Shown here piece by piece: positions 26,501 to 34,858 of a stretch of DNA of 64,000 nt. Under the pieces are notes generated by a model that did not search any database, was not told where the DNA came from, and saw only the letters and a list, made by a program, of their open reading frames with translations. The translations under genes and the position numbers were made by a program. This DNA comes from Saccharopolyspora erythraea (GTDB lineage: Bacteria; Actinomycetota; Actinomycetes; Mycobacteriales; Pseudonocardiaceae). The stretch covers positions 7,071,411 through 7,135,410 of the forward strand of contig NZ_CP054839.1 in assembly GCF_018141105.1 (NCBI RefSeq), in the 5' to 3' direction. Every line of letters begins with the position of its first letter. Position 1 is the stretch's first letter.

Positions 26501-27041
26501 CTCGGCCGCCGAGCCGGAGGACTACACCTCTGTCGGCCTGCCCCTCCGCGTCCCGCGGGCGAACCTGATCGCGGGCAGCGCCGCCGGCTCCCAGAACGGC
26601 GATCCGGCGCTCCTGCAACGCGATCCCGACGTCGCGCGGGGCAGGCTGTCCAGCTTCCAGAACGGCCTGCGCCGCGGCCGGCACCGGCAAGAGCCCACCG
26701 CGGAGGCCGCGCCGGCCGTACCGGAACAGGCCACGCCGATCGCCCTGCCCGCACCAGCACCGGTGCCCGACGGCAGCGACGAACCGACGGAGCTGGTGCA
26801 CCCGGTCGAGATCGAGAACGCGCCCGCTCCCCCCGACGAAGAGGTCGACTACACCTCCGCCGGTCTGCCCCGCAGGAACCCGCGCGCGCAACTGCTGCCC
26901 AGCGGGAGTGCGGCGGGCCAGCCGGCCGCGGCGCCGCGGCGCGACGCCGACCTGATGCGCGGCAGGCTCACCAGCTTCCAGCGCGGTGTCCGCGAGGGCA
27001 AGCACACCCTGCGCGAGCACGCCGACGGCGCGGCCGAGTAG
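23562..27041 (+). CDS. cvnA: Conservon sensor-like histidine kinase (CvnA family)
   Basis: A 1159-residue membrane kinase-like protein, the largest in the window. Two transmembrane helices (about residues 35-55 and 340-365) flank a nitrate/nitrite-sensing-like extracellular domain. A HAMP-like segment and the ATPase domain follow, with LLAELLDNAANFSAP (N box, about 547) and DRGIGMAPDEL (G1 box). The canonical H box is not obvious, as usual in CvnA proteins. The C-terminal half is low-complexity: NG-rich repeats (about 790-870) and two copies of a YTSxGLPxRxPRA...RLxSFQxG module (about 986 and 1096). GTG 23562 is chosen with GGAAGGGA upstream. It heads a four-gene conservon. Confidence 0.88.
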   Translation: MSSGSDNAPAAPIRASAWSRAAWRITQWRNWRLASKLTAVVLVPAVFALGLGVLQIQDQIEHASGYAGMGRVVTAAGSVRTTVGHLQDERTRSAEFLAGGPVQPQALQDHFTTTDRALEHHLQVLRTHVGDNVVVRLARQDADRKTAEIPQLRKQILGTHLDPGVAVNSYTEIIGALLALDRALISQISSAELTATAISVHELAKIGEEVRLQQAVVLMGLTRDRLNARDIALLGSSEARRSAALREFRATAAPQERMAYDRMYTRPEVSSRETTLQMAMTERRPGESELSAMQVAPAMWDHQSRAALSALGGIQSGLEQRLHDTAFTLQDNSSNLAGLESVILLTALMLAGAVAVLVARQLLVSLALLRRSALDTASTQLPLAVSDILAGYDPDEIEQVPVRTTEEVGEVARAFDTVHSQAVALAAEQAGLRRSYSDSFINVSRRSQSLLERQLRLFEQLERDEEDPDQLATLFQLDHLATRMRRNNENLMVLSGSDLARRFTRPVPPADLVRAAVSEIEHYPRVIVQPLPEARILGYAASDLVRLLAELLDNAANFSAPQTNVMVTGHRRGDGALVIDIVDRGIGMAPDELDAANERLLTDGEIELSTSRRMGLFVVGRLAARHDIDVELHPGPEGTGLRASVEVRAELLVEVPPSPAAARINGVVHHETPVPQVRSEDTLVEEFDWEAAEHDAAADTTGHDTAGQAPPVRNGFHLLNPEPETEVREPVIPAQPSPLPQRSPGGHGNNGTPRHEGVNGTPQRAANGSPQHESAGGPPQHANPGTTAFQPGANGAAFHGGANGAAFQGGANGAVAHGGANGGVAHGGPNGAAFHRGANGTRFQHRTGGAQAGANGARFHGGANGAPQQHAAPVQNGYDLPTPIFDDLASAWFQVSQPPDPDGVDGAGGSVRWPARPADDAVYDPEIATHTEKFPAARPDSELPPGASADVFGTADDAADGAGTNWAFPNDQARRHAEEVSAAEPEDYTSVGLPLRVPRANLIAGSAAGSQNGDPALLQRDPDVARGRLSSFQNGLRRGRHRQEPTAEAAPAVPEQATPIALPAPAPVPDGSDEPTELVHPVEIENAPAPPDEEVDYTSAGLPRRNPRAQLLPSGSAAGQPAAAPRRDADLMRGRLTSFQRGVREGKHTLREHADGAAE
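25930..26165 (+). repeat. NG-rich tandem repeats in the CvnA gene
   Basis: About eight imperfect copies of a roughly 27-bp unit encode GANGAAFHG-like peptides (GANGAVAHG, GPNGAAFHR and so on). The unit drifts between copies but stays in frame, suggesting slippage-driven expansion of a linker. Confidence 0.75.
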
Positions 27042-27086
27042 CGCAGGCGGCGGGGAGCACAACCAGTGAACAGGACAGGAGGCGGT

Positions 27087-27527
27087 ATGAACCCCCATCA
27101 ACTCCAGCCGAGCCAGTTCGGCTGGCTGGTCACCGACTTCACCGAAAGGGTGCCCGGGGTGGCGCACGCGGTGGTGGTGTCCGCGGACGGGCTGCTGCTC
27201 ACCGCGTCTGCGAAGCTGCCGACCGACCGGGCCGACCAGCTCGCCGCGGTCGCCTCGGGCCTGCTGAGCCTGACCCAGGGCGCCGCGCGGTGTTTCGAGG
27301 CGGGTGCGGTCACCGAGACGGTGGTGGAGATGGAGCGCGGCCTCATGCTCCAGATGGCGATCAGCGACGGCTCGTGCCTGACGGTGCTGGCCGCACCGCA
27401 CTGCGACATGGGGCTGATCGCCTACGAGATGGCCATGCTCGTGGAACGCGTCGGTCAGATCCTCACCCCCGAACTGCGTTCCCAGCTGCAGGGCTCGAAT
27501 CGAGTGATGACCGGTCAGTCGGTGTGA
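27087..27527 (+). CDS. cvnB: Roadblock/LC7 protein (CvnB family)
   Basis: A 146-residue roadblock/LC7 domain protein. The fold is seen in FGWLVTDFTERVPGVAHAVV, LLLTASAKLP and MLMQMAISDGS-like strands (LMLQMAISDGS). ATG 27087 has AGGAGG upstream; the earlier GTG at 27066 is less well placed. In conservons this protein is thought to interact with the GTPase CvnD, acting like a GAP or scaffold. Confidence 0.9.
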   Translation: MNPHQLQPSQFGWLVTDFTERVPGVAHAVVVSADGLLLTASAKLPTDRADQLAAVASGLLSLTQGAARCFEAGAVTETVVEMERGLMLQMAISDGSCLTVLAAPHCDMGLIAYEMAMLVERVGQILTPELRSQLQGSNRVMTGQSV

Positions 27528-27534
27528 GGGCGCC

Positions 27535-28200
27535 ATGACCACTGGTTCGGACTCACCAGGGCGGCATTCGTCCGACGCCGACGCGATGGCCGAGGTCTTC
27601 AGCCGGTTCACCCTGGACAGCGGTCGCGGCCGCAGACGGCACCGCGCCGCCGACGAGGGCACCCAGCCCCGCGGTGCCGTCCATTCCCGCGGTGCCGTCC
27701 ATTCCCGCGGGGACGCCGAGCACCACGTGGCCGCCGCGCGCGAGTCCGACCAGCCCGCCCACGAGACCCCTTGGCCCGCGGAGGAACCGCTGGAGGACGA
27801 GGAGGCCGCCGAAGCGGCGGAAGCGCGGCCGCACGACCAGGCCGAAGGCGGTGCGGAGTCGGCGGCGGCCACCTACATCCGGCCCTACGCCTGGACCGGC
27901 GGGCGAACGCGGTCGAACCACCGGCTCGAGTTGGAGACCCTGGTGTCCACCAGCGAGATGTGCCGGCCCGCGGTGCTGCAGCGGTTGGAGCACCACTCGA
28001 TAGCCGGGCTCTGCCAGCACCCGCGGTCGGTGGCCGAGATCGGCGCGCTGCTGGGCGTGCCGCTGGGCGTCGTCCGGGTGCTGATCGGCGACATGGCGGA
28101 CCTCGGGCTGATCACGGTGCACCGGACGGTCAGTGAGAACGGGAGCACCTCGCACCTGGACCTGATGGAGCGGGTGCTGAAGGGACTTCGCCGACTGTGA
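27535..28200 (+). CDS. cvnC: DUF742 protein (CvnC family)
   Basis: A 221-residue protein. The C-terminal 105 residues form the DUF742 winged-helix-like domain, starting YIRPYAWTGGRT and containing QHPRSVAEIGALLGVPLGVV and GLITVHR. The N-terminal half is an unusually long, acidic, low-complexity extension containing the direct repeat GAVHSRGAVHSRG, encoded by a 15-bp tandem duplication near 27670-27705. It follows the roadblock gene by 7 bp. Confidence 0.88.
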   Translation: MTTGSDSPGRHSSDADAMAEVFSRFTLDSGRGRRRHRAADEGTQPRGAVHSRGAVHSRGDAEHHVAAARESDQPAHETPWPAEEPLEDEEAAEAAEARPHDQAEGGAESAAATYIRPYAWTGGRTRSNHRLELETLVSTSEMCRPAVLQRLEHHSIAGLCQHPRSVAEIGALLGVPLGVVRVLIGDMADLGLITVHRTVSENGSTSHLDLMERVLKGLRRL

Positions 28201-28279
28201 TCCGCATGGCTCCGTACCACGTGGCATAGCACTCGACCCCTGAGATCACCTGATCCGACAAACCTGAGGTGGCCTGACC

Positions 28280-28882
28280 ATGACATCTGAAACGCGTTCA
28301 CGCCCCGCGCAGGCGCGCAGAACCGCGACGACGACCTCGGCGAAGATCGTCGTGGCCGGCGGCTTCGGAGTCGGCAAGACGACATTCGTCGGTTCCGTGT
28401 CGGAAATCGTGCCGCTGACCACCGAAGCAGTGATGACCGAGGCGAGCCGCGGCATCGACGACCTGCACGCCACGCCGAACAAGCGGACCACGACCGTCGC
28501 CATGGACTTCGGCAGGCTGTCGCTGGACTCCGACCTCATCCTCTACCTGTTCGGCACGCCGGGTCAGCACCGGTTCTGGTTCATGTGGGACGACCTGGTG
28601 CGCGGCGCCATCGGCGCGGTGGTGCTGGTCGACACCCGCCGCCTCGCGGACTGCTTCTCGGCGATCGACTTCTTCGAGGACCGCGGGCTGCCCTACGTGG
28701 TCGGGCTGAACTGCTTCAACGCGCAGATGTACCACCGGATCGACGACGTCCGCGAGGCGATCGCCGTCGGCTCGCACGTCCCGATCGTCACCTGCGACGC
28801 GCGCAACCGCGAGTCGACCAAGCAGGCGCTGATCGTGCTCGTCGAGTACGCCATGCGGTGGTGGATGCACCGCGGTTCGTAG
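28280..28882 (+). CDS. cvnD: Small GTPase (CvnD family)
   Basis: A 200-residue Ras-like ATP/GTP-binding protein. The P-loop GGFGVGKTT is near residue 28, the switch II-like LFGTPGQHRFWFMW near 90, and the base-recognition region GLNCFN replaces the usual NKxD near 140. These are hallmarks of conservon GTPases. It completes the cvnABCD set, 79 bp after DUF742. Confidence 0.92.
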   Translation: MTSETRSRPAQARRTATTTSAKIVVAGGFGVGKTTFVGSVSEIVPLTTEAVMTEASRGIDDLHATPNKRTTTVAMDFGRLSLDSDLILYLFGTPGQHRFWFMWDDLVRGAIGAVVLVDTRRLADCFSAIDFFEDRGLPYVVGLNCFNAQMYHRIDDVREAIAVGSHVPIVTCDARNRESTKQALIVLVEYAMRWWMHRGS

Positions 28883-28928
28883 TCTCCTGGCGGGGTTCGT
28901 GGTCTCCAGACCGAGGTTCGTGGTCGCC
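28874..28928. repeat. Three short direct repeats at the end of cvnD
   Basis: GGTTCGTAGTCTCC, GGTTCGTGGTCTCC and GGTTCGTGGTCGCC occur about 21 bp apart. The first overlaps the cvnD stop codon, so point changes or slippage here could move the stop. Confidence 0.7.
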
Positions 28929-28983
28929 ACGCCGGAATGCGCGCCGCCGCGGCGACAGTCCCCGCTTCATCGCACAGGCGAGC

Positions 28984-29026
28984 GCAAGGGAACTTTCCGC
29001 CAGGGGTGACGAGAAAGTTCCCTTGC
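28984..29026. terminator. Bidirectional terminator between cvnD and the HtrA gene
   Basis: Perfect 14-bp inverted repeat GCAAGGGAACTTTC / GAAAGTTCCCTTGC with a 15-nt loop, in the gap between convergent genes. Confidence 0.75.
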
Positions 29027-29132
29027 TGTCCGAGGAATCCGGCAGCGCCGTCCGGTCCTGCCGCCACCGCGGCGCGGTGCCGATGACCGAACACCGGCGC
29101 TGCGACGGGGAAATCACCTCCCTTCCTCCAGC

Positions 29133-30443
29133 TCACCCGCCGTACGGGAGTTCGCCCTCCGGCCAGTACGGGCTCTGCTGCTGGGGGTACGGGCTCTGCT
29201 GCTGCGGATTGGGGCTCTGCTGTTGCGGCGTTTCGCCGGACGTGGTCTGGGGTGCCCTGTCCTCGACGCTGCCGAGCGTCACCTCGACCTGACGGGGGTT
29301 CTCGCCGCGGGAGTCGCCCACCGTGAGCGTGACCTTCGAACCCGGGGCGTGCGCGCCGATCTGCGCCATCAGGTCCGTGAACGCGGTGACGGACTTGTCC
29401 CCGACCTTCAGGATCGTCTCGCCTTCCTTGATCCCGGCCTTGTCCGCCGCGCCGCCCGCGACGACCTGGCTGACCGTGGCGTGCCCCTCGACGCCGTCGG
29501 TTCCCGTGACGCCGAGCTGCGGCTTGGTCGCCACTCCCTTGGCGATGATCTCGTCGGCCACCCTGGCCGCAGTGTCGACCGGGATGGCGAAGCCGAGTCC
29601 GATGTTGCCCGCCGACGAGCCGCGCCCACCGCCCTGGCCGGACAGGATGCTGGAGTTGATGCCGATCACCTGGCCGTCGAGGTTGACCAGCGGACCACCG
29701 GAGTTGCCCGGGTTGATCGAGGCGTCGGTCTGGATGCCGTTGTAGACGACGGCTTCGCCGTTGTCGCCGGAGACCTCGACGGTCCGGTCCATCGCGCTGA
29801 CGATCCCGGAGGTGACGGTGCCCTCCAGCCCCAGCGGCGAACCGATCGCCACCACCGGCTGGCCGACCTTCAGCGCGGAGGACTTGCCGAGCTGGGCGGG
29901 CACCAGGCCGTCCACCTGGTCGAGCTTGATCACGGCGAGGTCGTAGGACGGCGCCGTGCCGACAACCTTCGCCGAGGTCTTGCGGCCGTCCGAGAGCGTC
30001 ACGGTGATCTCGCCCTGGTCCGCGACGACGTGGTTGTTGGTCAGCACGTAGCCGTCCGCGGTGAGCACCACCCCGGTGCCCTCGGAGCCGCCGGTGCGGG
30101 ACTTCACGGAGATGTCCACCGTGCTGGCCGAGACCTTCTCCGCGGCGAACTGCGCGGTGCCGGTCTGCGAGCTGACCTGCTGGCCCTGGACGGGGTCCTG
30201 CTGGCTGAGCGGCGAGGTGCCGCCCGTCCCCTGCGCGAGCAGGTACCCGCCGCCTGTTCCCGCCGCGCCGCCGACGAGACCGGCTATCAGCGCGGCCGCC
30301 ACTATCCCGCTGCTCACGCGTCTGCTCTTGGGTGGTGGCGGCGCCGGTGCGGTGTGCTGGAAGGCCGGCCCCGCGGGCGTGGCGCCAGGTCCGTGCTGGG
30401 CGGCGTCGGCGTTGTGGGGAGCTGGGGTCTCGTCTGGTCTCAT
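29133..30443 (-). CDS. HtrA/DegP-type membrane-anchored serine protease with PDZ domain
   Basis: A 436-residue protein. A cytoplasmic Pro/Ala-rich N-terminus is followed by a transmembrane helix (SSGIVAAALIAGLVGG). The trypsin-like domain has the triad His in TNNHVVAD, Asp in SYDLAVIKLD and Ser in NPGNSGGPLVN. A PDZ domain follows (GITGTDGVEG-type, with GADKAGIKEGETILKVG-like segment). The C-terminus carries three PQQQSP(Y/N) repeats. ATG 30443 gives a conventional start; a longer frame adds 11 residues. It probably performs envelope protein quality control. Confidence 0.88.
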   Translation of the reverse strand: MRPDETPAPHNADAAQHGPGATPAGPAFQHTAPAPPPPKSRRVSSGIVAAALIAGLVGGAAGTGGGYLLAQGTGGTSPLSQQDPVQGQQVSSQTGTAQFAAEKVSASTVDISVKSRTGGSEGTGVVLTADGYVLTNNHVVADQGEITVTLSDGRKTSAKVVGTAPSYDLAVIKLDQVDGLVPAQLGKSSALKVGQPVVAIGSPLGLEGTVTSGIVSAMDRTVEVSGDNGEAVVYNGIQTDASINPGNSGGPLVNLDGQVIGINSSILSGQGGGRGSSAGNIGLGFAIPVDTAARVADEIIAKGVATKPQLGVTGTDGVEGHATVSQVVAGGAADKAGIKEGETILKVGDKSVTAFTDLMAQIGAHAPGSKVTLTVGDSRGENPRQVEVTLGSVEDRAPQTTSGETPQQQSPNPQQQSPYPQQQSPYWPEGELPYGG

Positions 30444-30560
30444 GCGGCTGACAGTGCCCGCCGATGCTGAGAACAAGCTATGGATTCCCTGTCGAATCCC
30501 ACCCCAACTCGGCGTGGTGCTGCCGGATTCTCACAGGTTGCGGTCCGCTCCGGCGGCGTC

Positions 30561-31121
30561 TCAGTTCTTGACGCGGTAGCGGAGGTAGACCGTGCCAGCG
30601 TCGAAGCGGCGCTCCGCCAGCAGCTCCAGCTCCAGGCGGAGGCCGTCGGGCAGCGCGCGCGTGCCGCCGCCGACCACGACGGGCGTGACGAACAGGTGGC
30701 ATTCGTCGACCAGCCGGGCCCGGAAAGCGTGCTCGGCGAGACCCGGTCCGCCCACGAGGAGGTCCTGCTTCGCCGCCGCCTTCATGCGGTGGACCGCGTC
30801 GGGGTCGAACTCGCGCTCCATCCGGGTGCGGGCGGTGGACACCGACTCCAGCGTCGTGGAGTACACGACCTTGTCGGCCGACCGCCAGATCTCGGAGAAC
30901 TCCTCCGAGAGCGGCGACTGATCGGGCAGCGCCTCCGGGTCGTCCCAGCCCGCCATCGTCTCGTACATCCGGCGCCCGTAGAGGTAGGTGCCCGCCGAGC
31001 GCTCCAGGTCGTTGATGAAGGCGTGCACCTGCGCGTCCGGCACGGCCCAGTCGAAGTTCCCCTTCTCGTCGGCGATGTAGCCGTCGAGCGAGGTGATCGC
31101 CGAGTAGACCAGCACGCCCAT
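30561..31121 (-). CDS. Dihydrofolate reductase-family (RibD C-terminal) protein
   Basis: A 186-residue reductase-like protein. It opens VLVYSAITSLDGYIAD, has YLYGRRMYETM and ends with DECHLFVTPVVVGGGTRALP, the RibD C-terminal/YwjB pattern. Members are NADPH-dependent reductases of unknown substrate. It is a single gene between the HtrA gene and a divergent amidohydrolase. Confidence 0.85.
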   Translation of the reverse strand: MGVLVYSAITSLDGYIADEKGNFDWAVPDAQVHAFINDLERSAGTYLYGRRMYETMAGWDDPEALPDQSPLSEEFSEIWRSADKVVYSTTLESVSTARTRMEREFDPDAVHRMKAAAKQDLLVGGPGLAEHAFRARLVDECHLFVTPVVVGGGTRALPDGLRLELELLAERRFDAGTVYLRYRVKN

Positions 31122-31355
31122 GCTCAGCCCCTTCTCCGGACCGGACCGCCGCCGGTCCCCGCCGCCGGGTAAGGCCCCGCCACGTCACCCACCAGCGTGG
31201 ACGGGCGTTGCGCAGGATGCTACCGCCACCGGACGACACCGCGCGCTCGTGACGGCCGGGAAGCCGGAGCGTTCCGGCCTGTTGAAGAACGGGGGTGGAA
31301 TTCGCGGCGACCGGCAGGCAACATGCCAGGCATCGACGGCCCGGTAGGAGGTGTC

Positions 31356-33011
31356 GTGGTCGGCAACGCGCAGCGGCAGGTGCTTGTCACCGCCGAGCGG
31401 ATCGTGACGGCGGCCGACGGCCGGGCCTCCCCCTACGCGTCCGGGCCGCGCCCCGCACTGCTGTTGCTCGACGAACGCGTCGTCGCCACCGGGGGCCTCG
31501 ATGCACTGCGGGAACGTGCCCCGGAAGCGGAGCTCGTCGACCTCGGCGCCGCCACGGTCGTCCCGGGGTTCAACGACGCCCACCAGCACCCGACGATGAC
31601 GGCGGCCAACCTGCGCGGCGTGGACCTGTCCACTGCGGACTCCGCCGACGGCATCCTCGGCGCGCTCCGCGAGCGTGCCCGCTCGGCCGACCCGGGCGAA
31701 TGGGTTCTCGGCACCCGCTACGACCACGGGCGCGCCACCGGCGGCACCCCGCTGACCCGCTGGGACCTCGACGAGCTCGGCACGTCGCACCCGGTGCTGC
31801 TGATCAACGTCGGCGCGCACTGGGGTGTGCTGAACTCGGCGGGCCTGCGTGCGGCGGGGCTGTCCGACGACAGCGAGGACCCCGTCGGCGGCGAGCTCGT
31901 CCGCGACGCCGCGGGGCGGCTGACCGGTGTGGTCCACGAGCAGGCGTTGTTCGACCTGGCCTACCCGTCGCTGGCGCGGCGTCCCACGGTCCTGCCGCGG
32001 CAGGACACCGAGTCCGGACTGCGGCACCTCGAGCAGACGTTCCGGGCGCTGAACGCGGCAGGCATCACCAGCGTCGGCGACGCCATGGTCGGCCCGGACG
32101 AACTCGCCCTGCTCCAGGAGGCGCGCGTGCGCGGACGGCTGACCGCCCGGGTCAACGCCCTGCTGACCTACCCGCACGTCGACACCTTCCACGCCGCCGG
32201 GCTGCGCACCGGCTTCGGTGACCACTGGCTGCGCGTCGGCGGCGTCAAGGCGTTCGCCGACGGTGCCGTGGCCGGTGGGACCTGCCTGGTCGAGCAGCCG
32301 TTCGAGGGCACCGAGGACCACGGCATCCAGACGCTGAGCCAGGACGAGCTGGAGGAGCTGGCGCTGCGCGTCCACGGCGCGGGCAGCAGGCTGGCGATCC
32401 ACGCCAACGGCGACCGCGCGATCCGGCTCGTGCTCACCGCCCTGGAGCGTGCTCGGGAACGGACACCGCGCCCCGGCCTGAGACACCGGATCGAGCACTG
32501 CTCGATCATCGACGACGACATCGTGGCGCGCATGAAGGCGCTCGACGCCATCGCGGTGCCCTTCGGCAGCTACGTCGCCTTCCACGGCGACAAGCTGCTC
32601 GACTACTACGGCGCCGACCGGCTGGAACGGATGTTCGCGCACCGCGGCCTGCTCGACGCGGGCGTGGCGGTGGCCGGCTCCAGCGACTTCCCCTGCGGGC
32701 CGTACGAACCGCTGGTCGCGCTGGCCAGCTGCGTCACCCGGCGGTCCACGGCAGGCCGGACGTCGGGCCGGGTGCTCGGCGGCTCGCAACGCATCACGCC
32801 GCTGGAGGCGCTGGCGCTCTACACGACCGGGTCCGCGCACGCGTCGGGCGAGGCGGAGCACAAGGGGCGGCTGCTGCCCGGCTACCTTGCGGACTTCGCG
32901 GTGCTGTCCGAAGACCCGCTGGAAGCGGACACGCACCGGCTCCCGGGAGTCGAGGTGCTCCAGACCTGGGTCGGCGGACGACCCGTGTGGCGACAGGACG
33001 ACCCGAGCTGA
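31356..33011 (+). CDS. Amidohydrolase (YtcJ-like, amidohydrolase 3 family)
   Basis: A 551-residue metal-dependent hydrolase. The metal-binding GFNDAHQHPT is near residue 70, an internal EQPFEGTEDHGIQTLSQDEL region is typical, RIEHCSIIDDD carries a metal His, and the late Asp is in VAGSSDFPCGPY. GTG 31356 is chosen because GTAGGAGG lies 4 nt upstream; ATG 31323 is an alternative. It is followed by a DUF3311/SSS transporter pair on the same strand, so substrate import and hydrolysis may be linked. Confidence 0.85.
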   Translation: MVGNAQRQVLVTAERIVTAADGRASPYASGPRPALLLLDERVVATGGLDALRERAPEAELVDLGAATVVPGFNDAHQHPTMTAANLRGVDLSTADSADGILGALRERARSADPGEWVLGTRYDHGRATGGTPLTRWDLDELGTSHPVLLINVGAHWGVLNSAGLRAAGLSDDSEDPVGGELVRDAAGRLTGVVHEQALFDLAYPSLARRPTVLPRQDTESGLRHLEQTFRALNAAGITSVGDAMVGPDELALLQEARVRGRLTARVNALLTYPHVDTFHAAGLRTGFGDHWLRVGGVKAFADGAVAGGTCLVEQPFEGTEDHGIQTLSQDELEELALRVHGAGSRLAIHANGDRAIRLVLTALERARERTPRPGLRHRIEHCSIIDDDIVARMKALDAIAVPFGSYVAFHGDKLLDYYGADRLERMFAHRGLLDAGVAVAGSSDFPCGPYEPLVALASCVTRRSTAGRTSGRVLGGSQRITPLEALALYTTGSAHASGEAEHKGRLLPGYLADFAVLSEDPLEADTHRLPGVEVLQTWVGGRPVWRQDDPS

Positions 33012-33091
33012 GCCCGGATGCCGGAAACCGCAGGCCCGCAACCACGACGAGCGAGGAACGCAGGGCAGTCCACGGTGAGCAGGAGGTAACG

Positions 33092-33367
33092 ATGTTCGAA
33101 GGCCGGAGATCGCTGTGGTGGCTGCTGGGGCCGGTGGTGCTCTACCTGCTGGCCCTGCCGCTTTACAACAGGGTCGATCCCGTGTTGCTCGGACTGCCCT
33201 TCTTCATGTTCTGGACGCTGATGGCGACCGTGCTCACGCCGGTGTGCATCTGGCTCGCCGCGCGCAGCGATCCACTGTGGGCAGCCGACCGCGACCGGGC
33301 GCGCGGAGCGGACGACGCGGGGGACGGCTCGGATGCTCCGGCCGACTCGGAAGGTGATGTCCGGTGA
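33092..33367 (+). CDS. DUF3311 small membrane protein
   Basis: A 91-residue protein with two transmembrane helices: WWLLGPVVLYLLALPLYN, then LGLPFFMFWTLMATVLTPVC. This is the DUF3311 pattern. GGAGGTAACG precedes ATG 33092. It overlaps the following symporter gene (GTGA); DUF3311 proteins are common small partners of SSS transporters. Confidence 0.85.
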   Translation: MFEGRRSLWWLLGPVVLYLLALPLYNRVDPVLLGLPFFMFWTLMATVLTPVCIWLAARSDPLWAADRDRARGADDAGDGSDAPADSEGDVR

Positions 33368-34842
33368 ACGGCAACGCCACCGTCTCGGTCGGGATCTTCG
33401 CGCTGTTCATCGTCGCCGCCGTCGTGCTGGGGCTGCTGTCGCTGCGCGGGCGGGACAAGGCGAACCTGGCCGAGTGGTCGGTGGGAGGCCGCAGCCTCGG
33501 TGTCGTCCTGATCTTCGTGCTCATGGCGGGCGAGACCTACACGAGCTTCAGCTACCTGGGTGCGGCGGGCTGGGCCTACGACTACGGCATGCCGGTGTTC
33601 TACCTCGTCGCCTACCTGGCGATCGGCTTCGCCGTGGGTTACGTGGTCGGCCCGATCCTCTGGCACTACGCGCACCGCCACCACCTGCACAACATCACCG
33701 ACATCACCGCGCACCGCTTCGACTCCCCGTGGCTCGGCGGGGCCGTCGCGGTGCTGACGACGGTGTTCCTGCTCCCCTACATCCAGCTCCAGATCACGGG
33801 CATGGGCGTGGTCGTCTCGACGATCAGCTACGGCACGATCAGCCTCGGCGTCGGCTACGTGGTCGCGTTCGTGGTGGCCGAGGCGTTCATCATCGCGTCC
33901 GGTCTGCGCGGCAGCGCCTGGGTCTCGATCCTCAAGGACGGCCTGGTGATCATCACGCTGGTGATCGTCTTCGTGTACGTGCCGCTGCACTACTTCGGCG
34001 GGTTCGGCCCGCTGCTCGACCGGCTGGTGGAAGAACGTCCGCGGTGGCTGGTGCTGCCGGGGCAGGGCAAGGAGTCGCTGGGCATGCTGTGGTTCGCCAC
34101 CACCGGCCTGCTCAACGGCGTGGTCTACACGATCTTCCCGACGACCGTGGCCGGTTACCTGGGCGCCAAGAGCCCCGCCGTACTGCGGCGCAACGCGATC
34201 ATCATGCCCTTCTACCAGGTGCTGCTGTTCGTCCCGATCCTGCTCGGCCTGGCCGCGGTCTTCGTCGTGCCCGGGCTCGGCGACTCGAACCTGGCGATGT
34301 TCGAGCTGGTCGTCGACTCGATGCCCGCCTGGCTGGTCGGCCTGGTCGGGGTGGCCGGAGCGCTGTCGTCGATCGTGCCGATGGCGGTGTTCATGCTGGT
34401 CATCGGGACGATGTGGGGCCGGTCGATCCTCGGCGCCCACCCACGCACGGCACCGCACCAGAAGCGGCTGTCGCAGCTGGTCACGTTCCTGGTCGGGCTC
34501 CTCGCGCTGGTCTTCACCTTCGCCTCGCCGACGACCTTGGTGCAGCTTTCGGTGCTTTCCTACCAGGGCCTCGCGCAACTGCTGCCCGTCGTGCTGGTGG
34601 GGCTGCTGTGGCGGCGGATGTCCACGGCGGGCGCGGCGTCGGGCCTGGCCGCGGGGGTGGCCGTGGTGGCGGTGCTGGTGGTGAGCGGCAACGATCCCCT
34701 GCTCGGGATCAACGCCGGGCTGCTCGGCCTGGTGGTCAACTTCGCGGTGAACGTGGCGGTGAGCCTGGCCCGGCCCGCCGACACCCCGGCCGACCGCCTC
34801 GCGGTCCCCGAACCCCGCGAAGCGGCCTCGGTTCGGGTGTGA
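33364..34842 (+). CDS. SSS-family sodium:solute symporter
   Basis: A 492-residue symporter with about 13 hydrophobic segments. It contains AEWSVGGRSLGVVLIFVLMA and GETYTSFSYLGAAGWAYDYG, typical of monocarboxylate-type members (MctP-like). GTG 33364 overlaps the DUF3311 stop. The likely substrate is an organic acid, possibly linked to the product of the amidohydrolase. Confidence 0.87.
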   Translation: MNGNATVSVGIFALFIVAAVVLGLLSLRGRDKANLAEWSVGGRSLGVVLIFVLMAGETYTSFSYLGAAGWAYDYGMPVFYLVAYLAIGFAVGYVVGPILWHYAHRHHLHNITDITAHRFDSPWLGGAVAVLTTVFLLPYIQLQITGMGVVVSTISYGTISLGVGYVVAFVVAEAFIIASGLRGSAWVSILKDGLVIITLVIVFVYVPLHYFGGFGPLLDRLVEERPRWLVLPGQGKESLGMLWFATTGLLNGVVYTIFPTTVAGYLGAKSPAVLRRNAIIMPFYQVLLFVPILLGLAAVFVVPGLGDSNLAMFELVVDSMPAWLVGLVGVAGALSSIVPMAVFMLVIGTMWGRSILGAHPRTAPHQKRLSQLVTFLVGLLALVFTFASPTTLVQLSVLSYQGLAQLLPVVLVGLLWRRMSTAGAASGLAAGVAVVAVLVVSGNDPLLGINAGLLGLVVNFAVNVAVSLARPADTPADRLAVPEPREAASVRV

Positions 34843-34858
34843 GGCCGCCGTGGGTGGG

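Noticed and set aside
23366-27538. A 1390-codon open frame on the plus strand overlapping the conservon
   Set aside because: It is Arg/Pro-rich without domain features and lies in a shifted frame of the CvnA gene, whose protein is clearly conserved.
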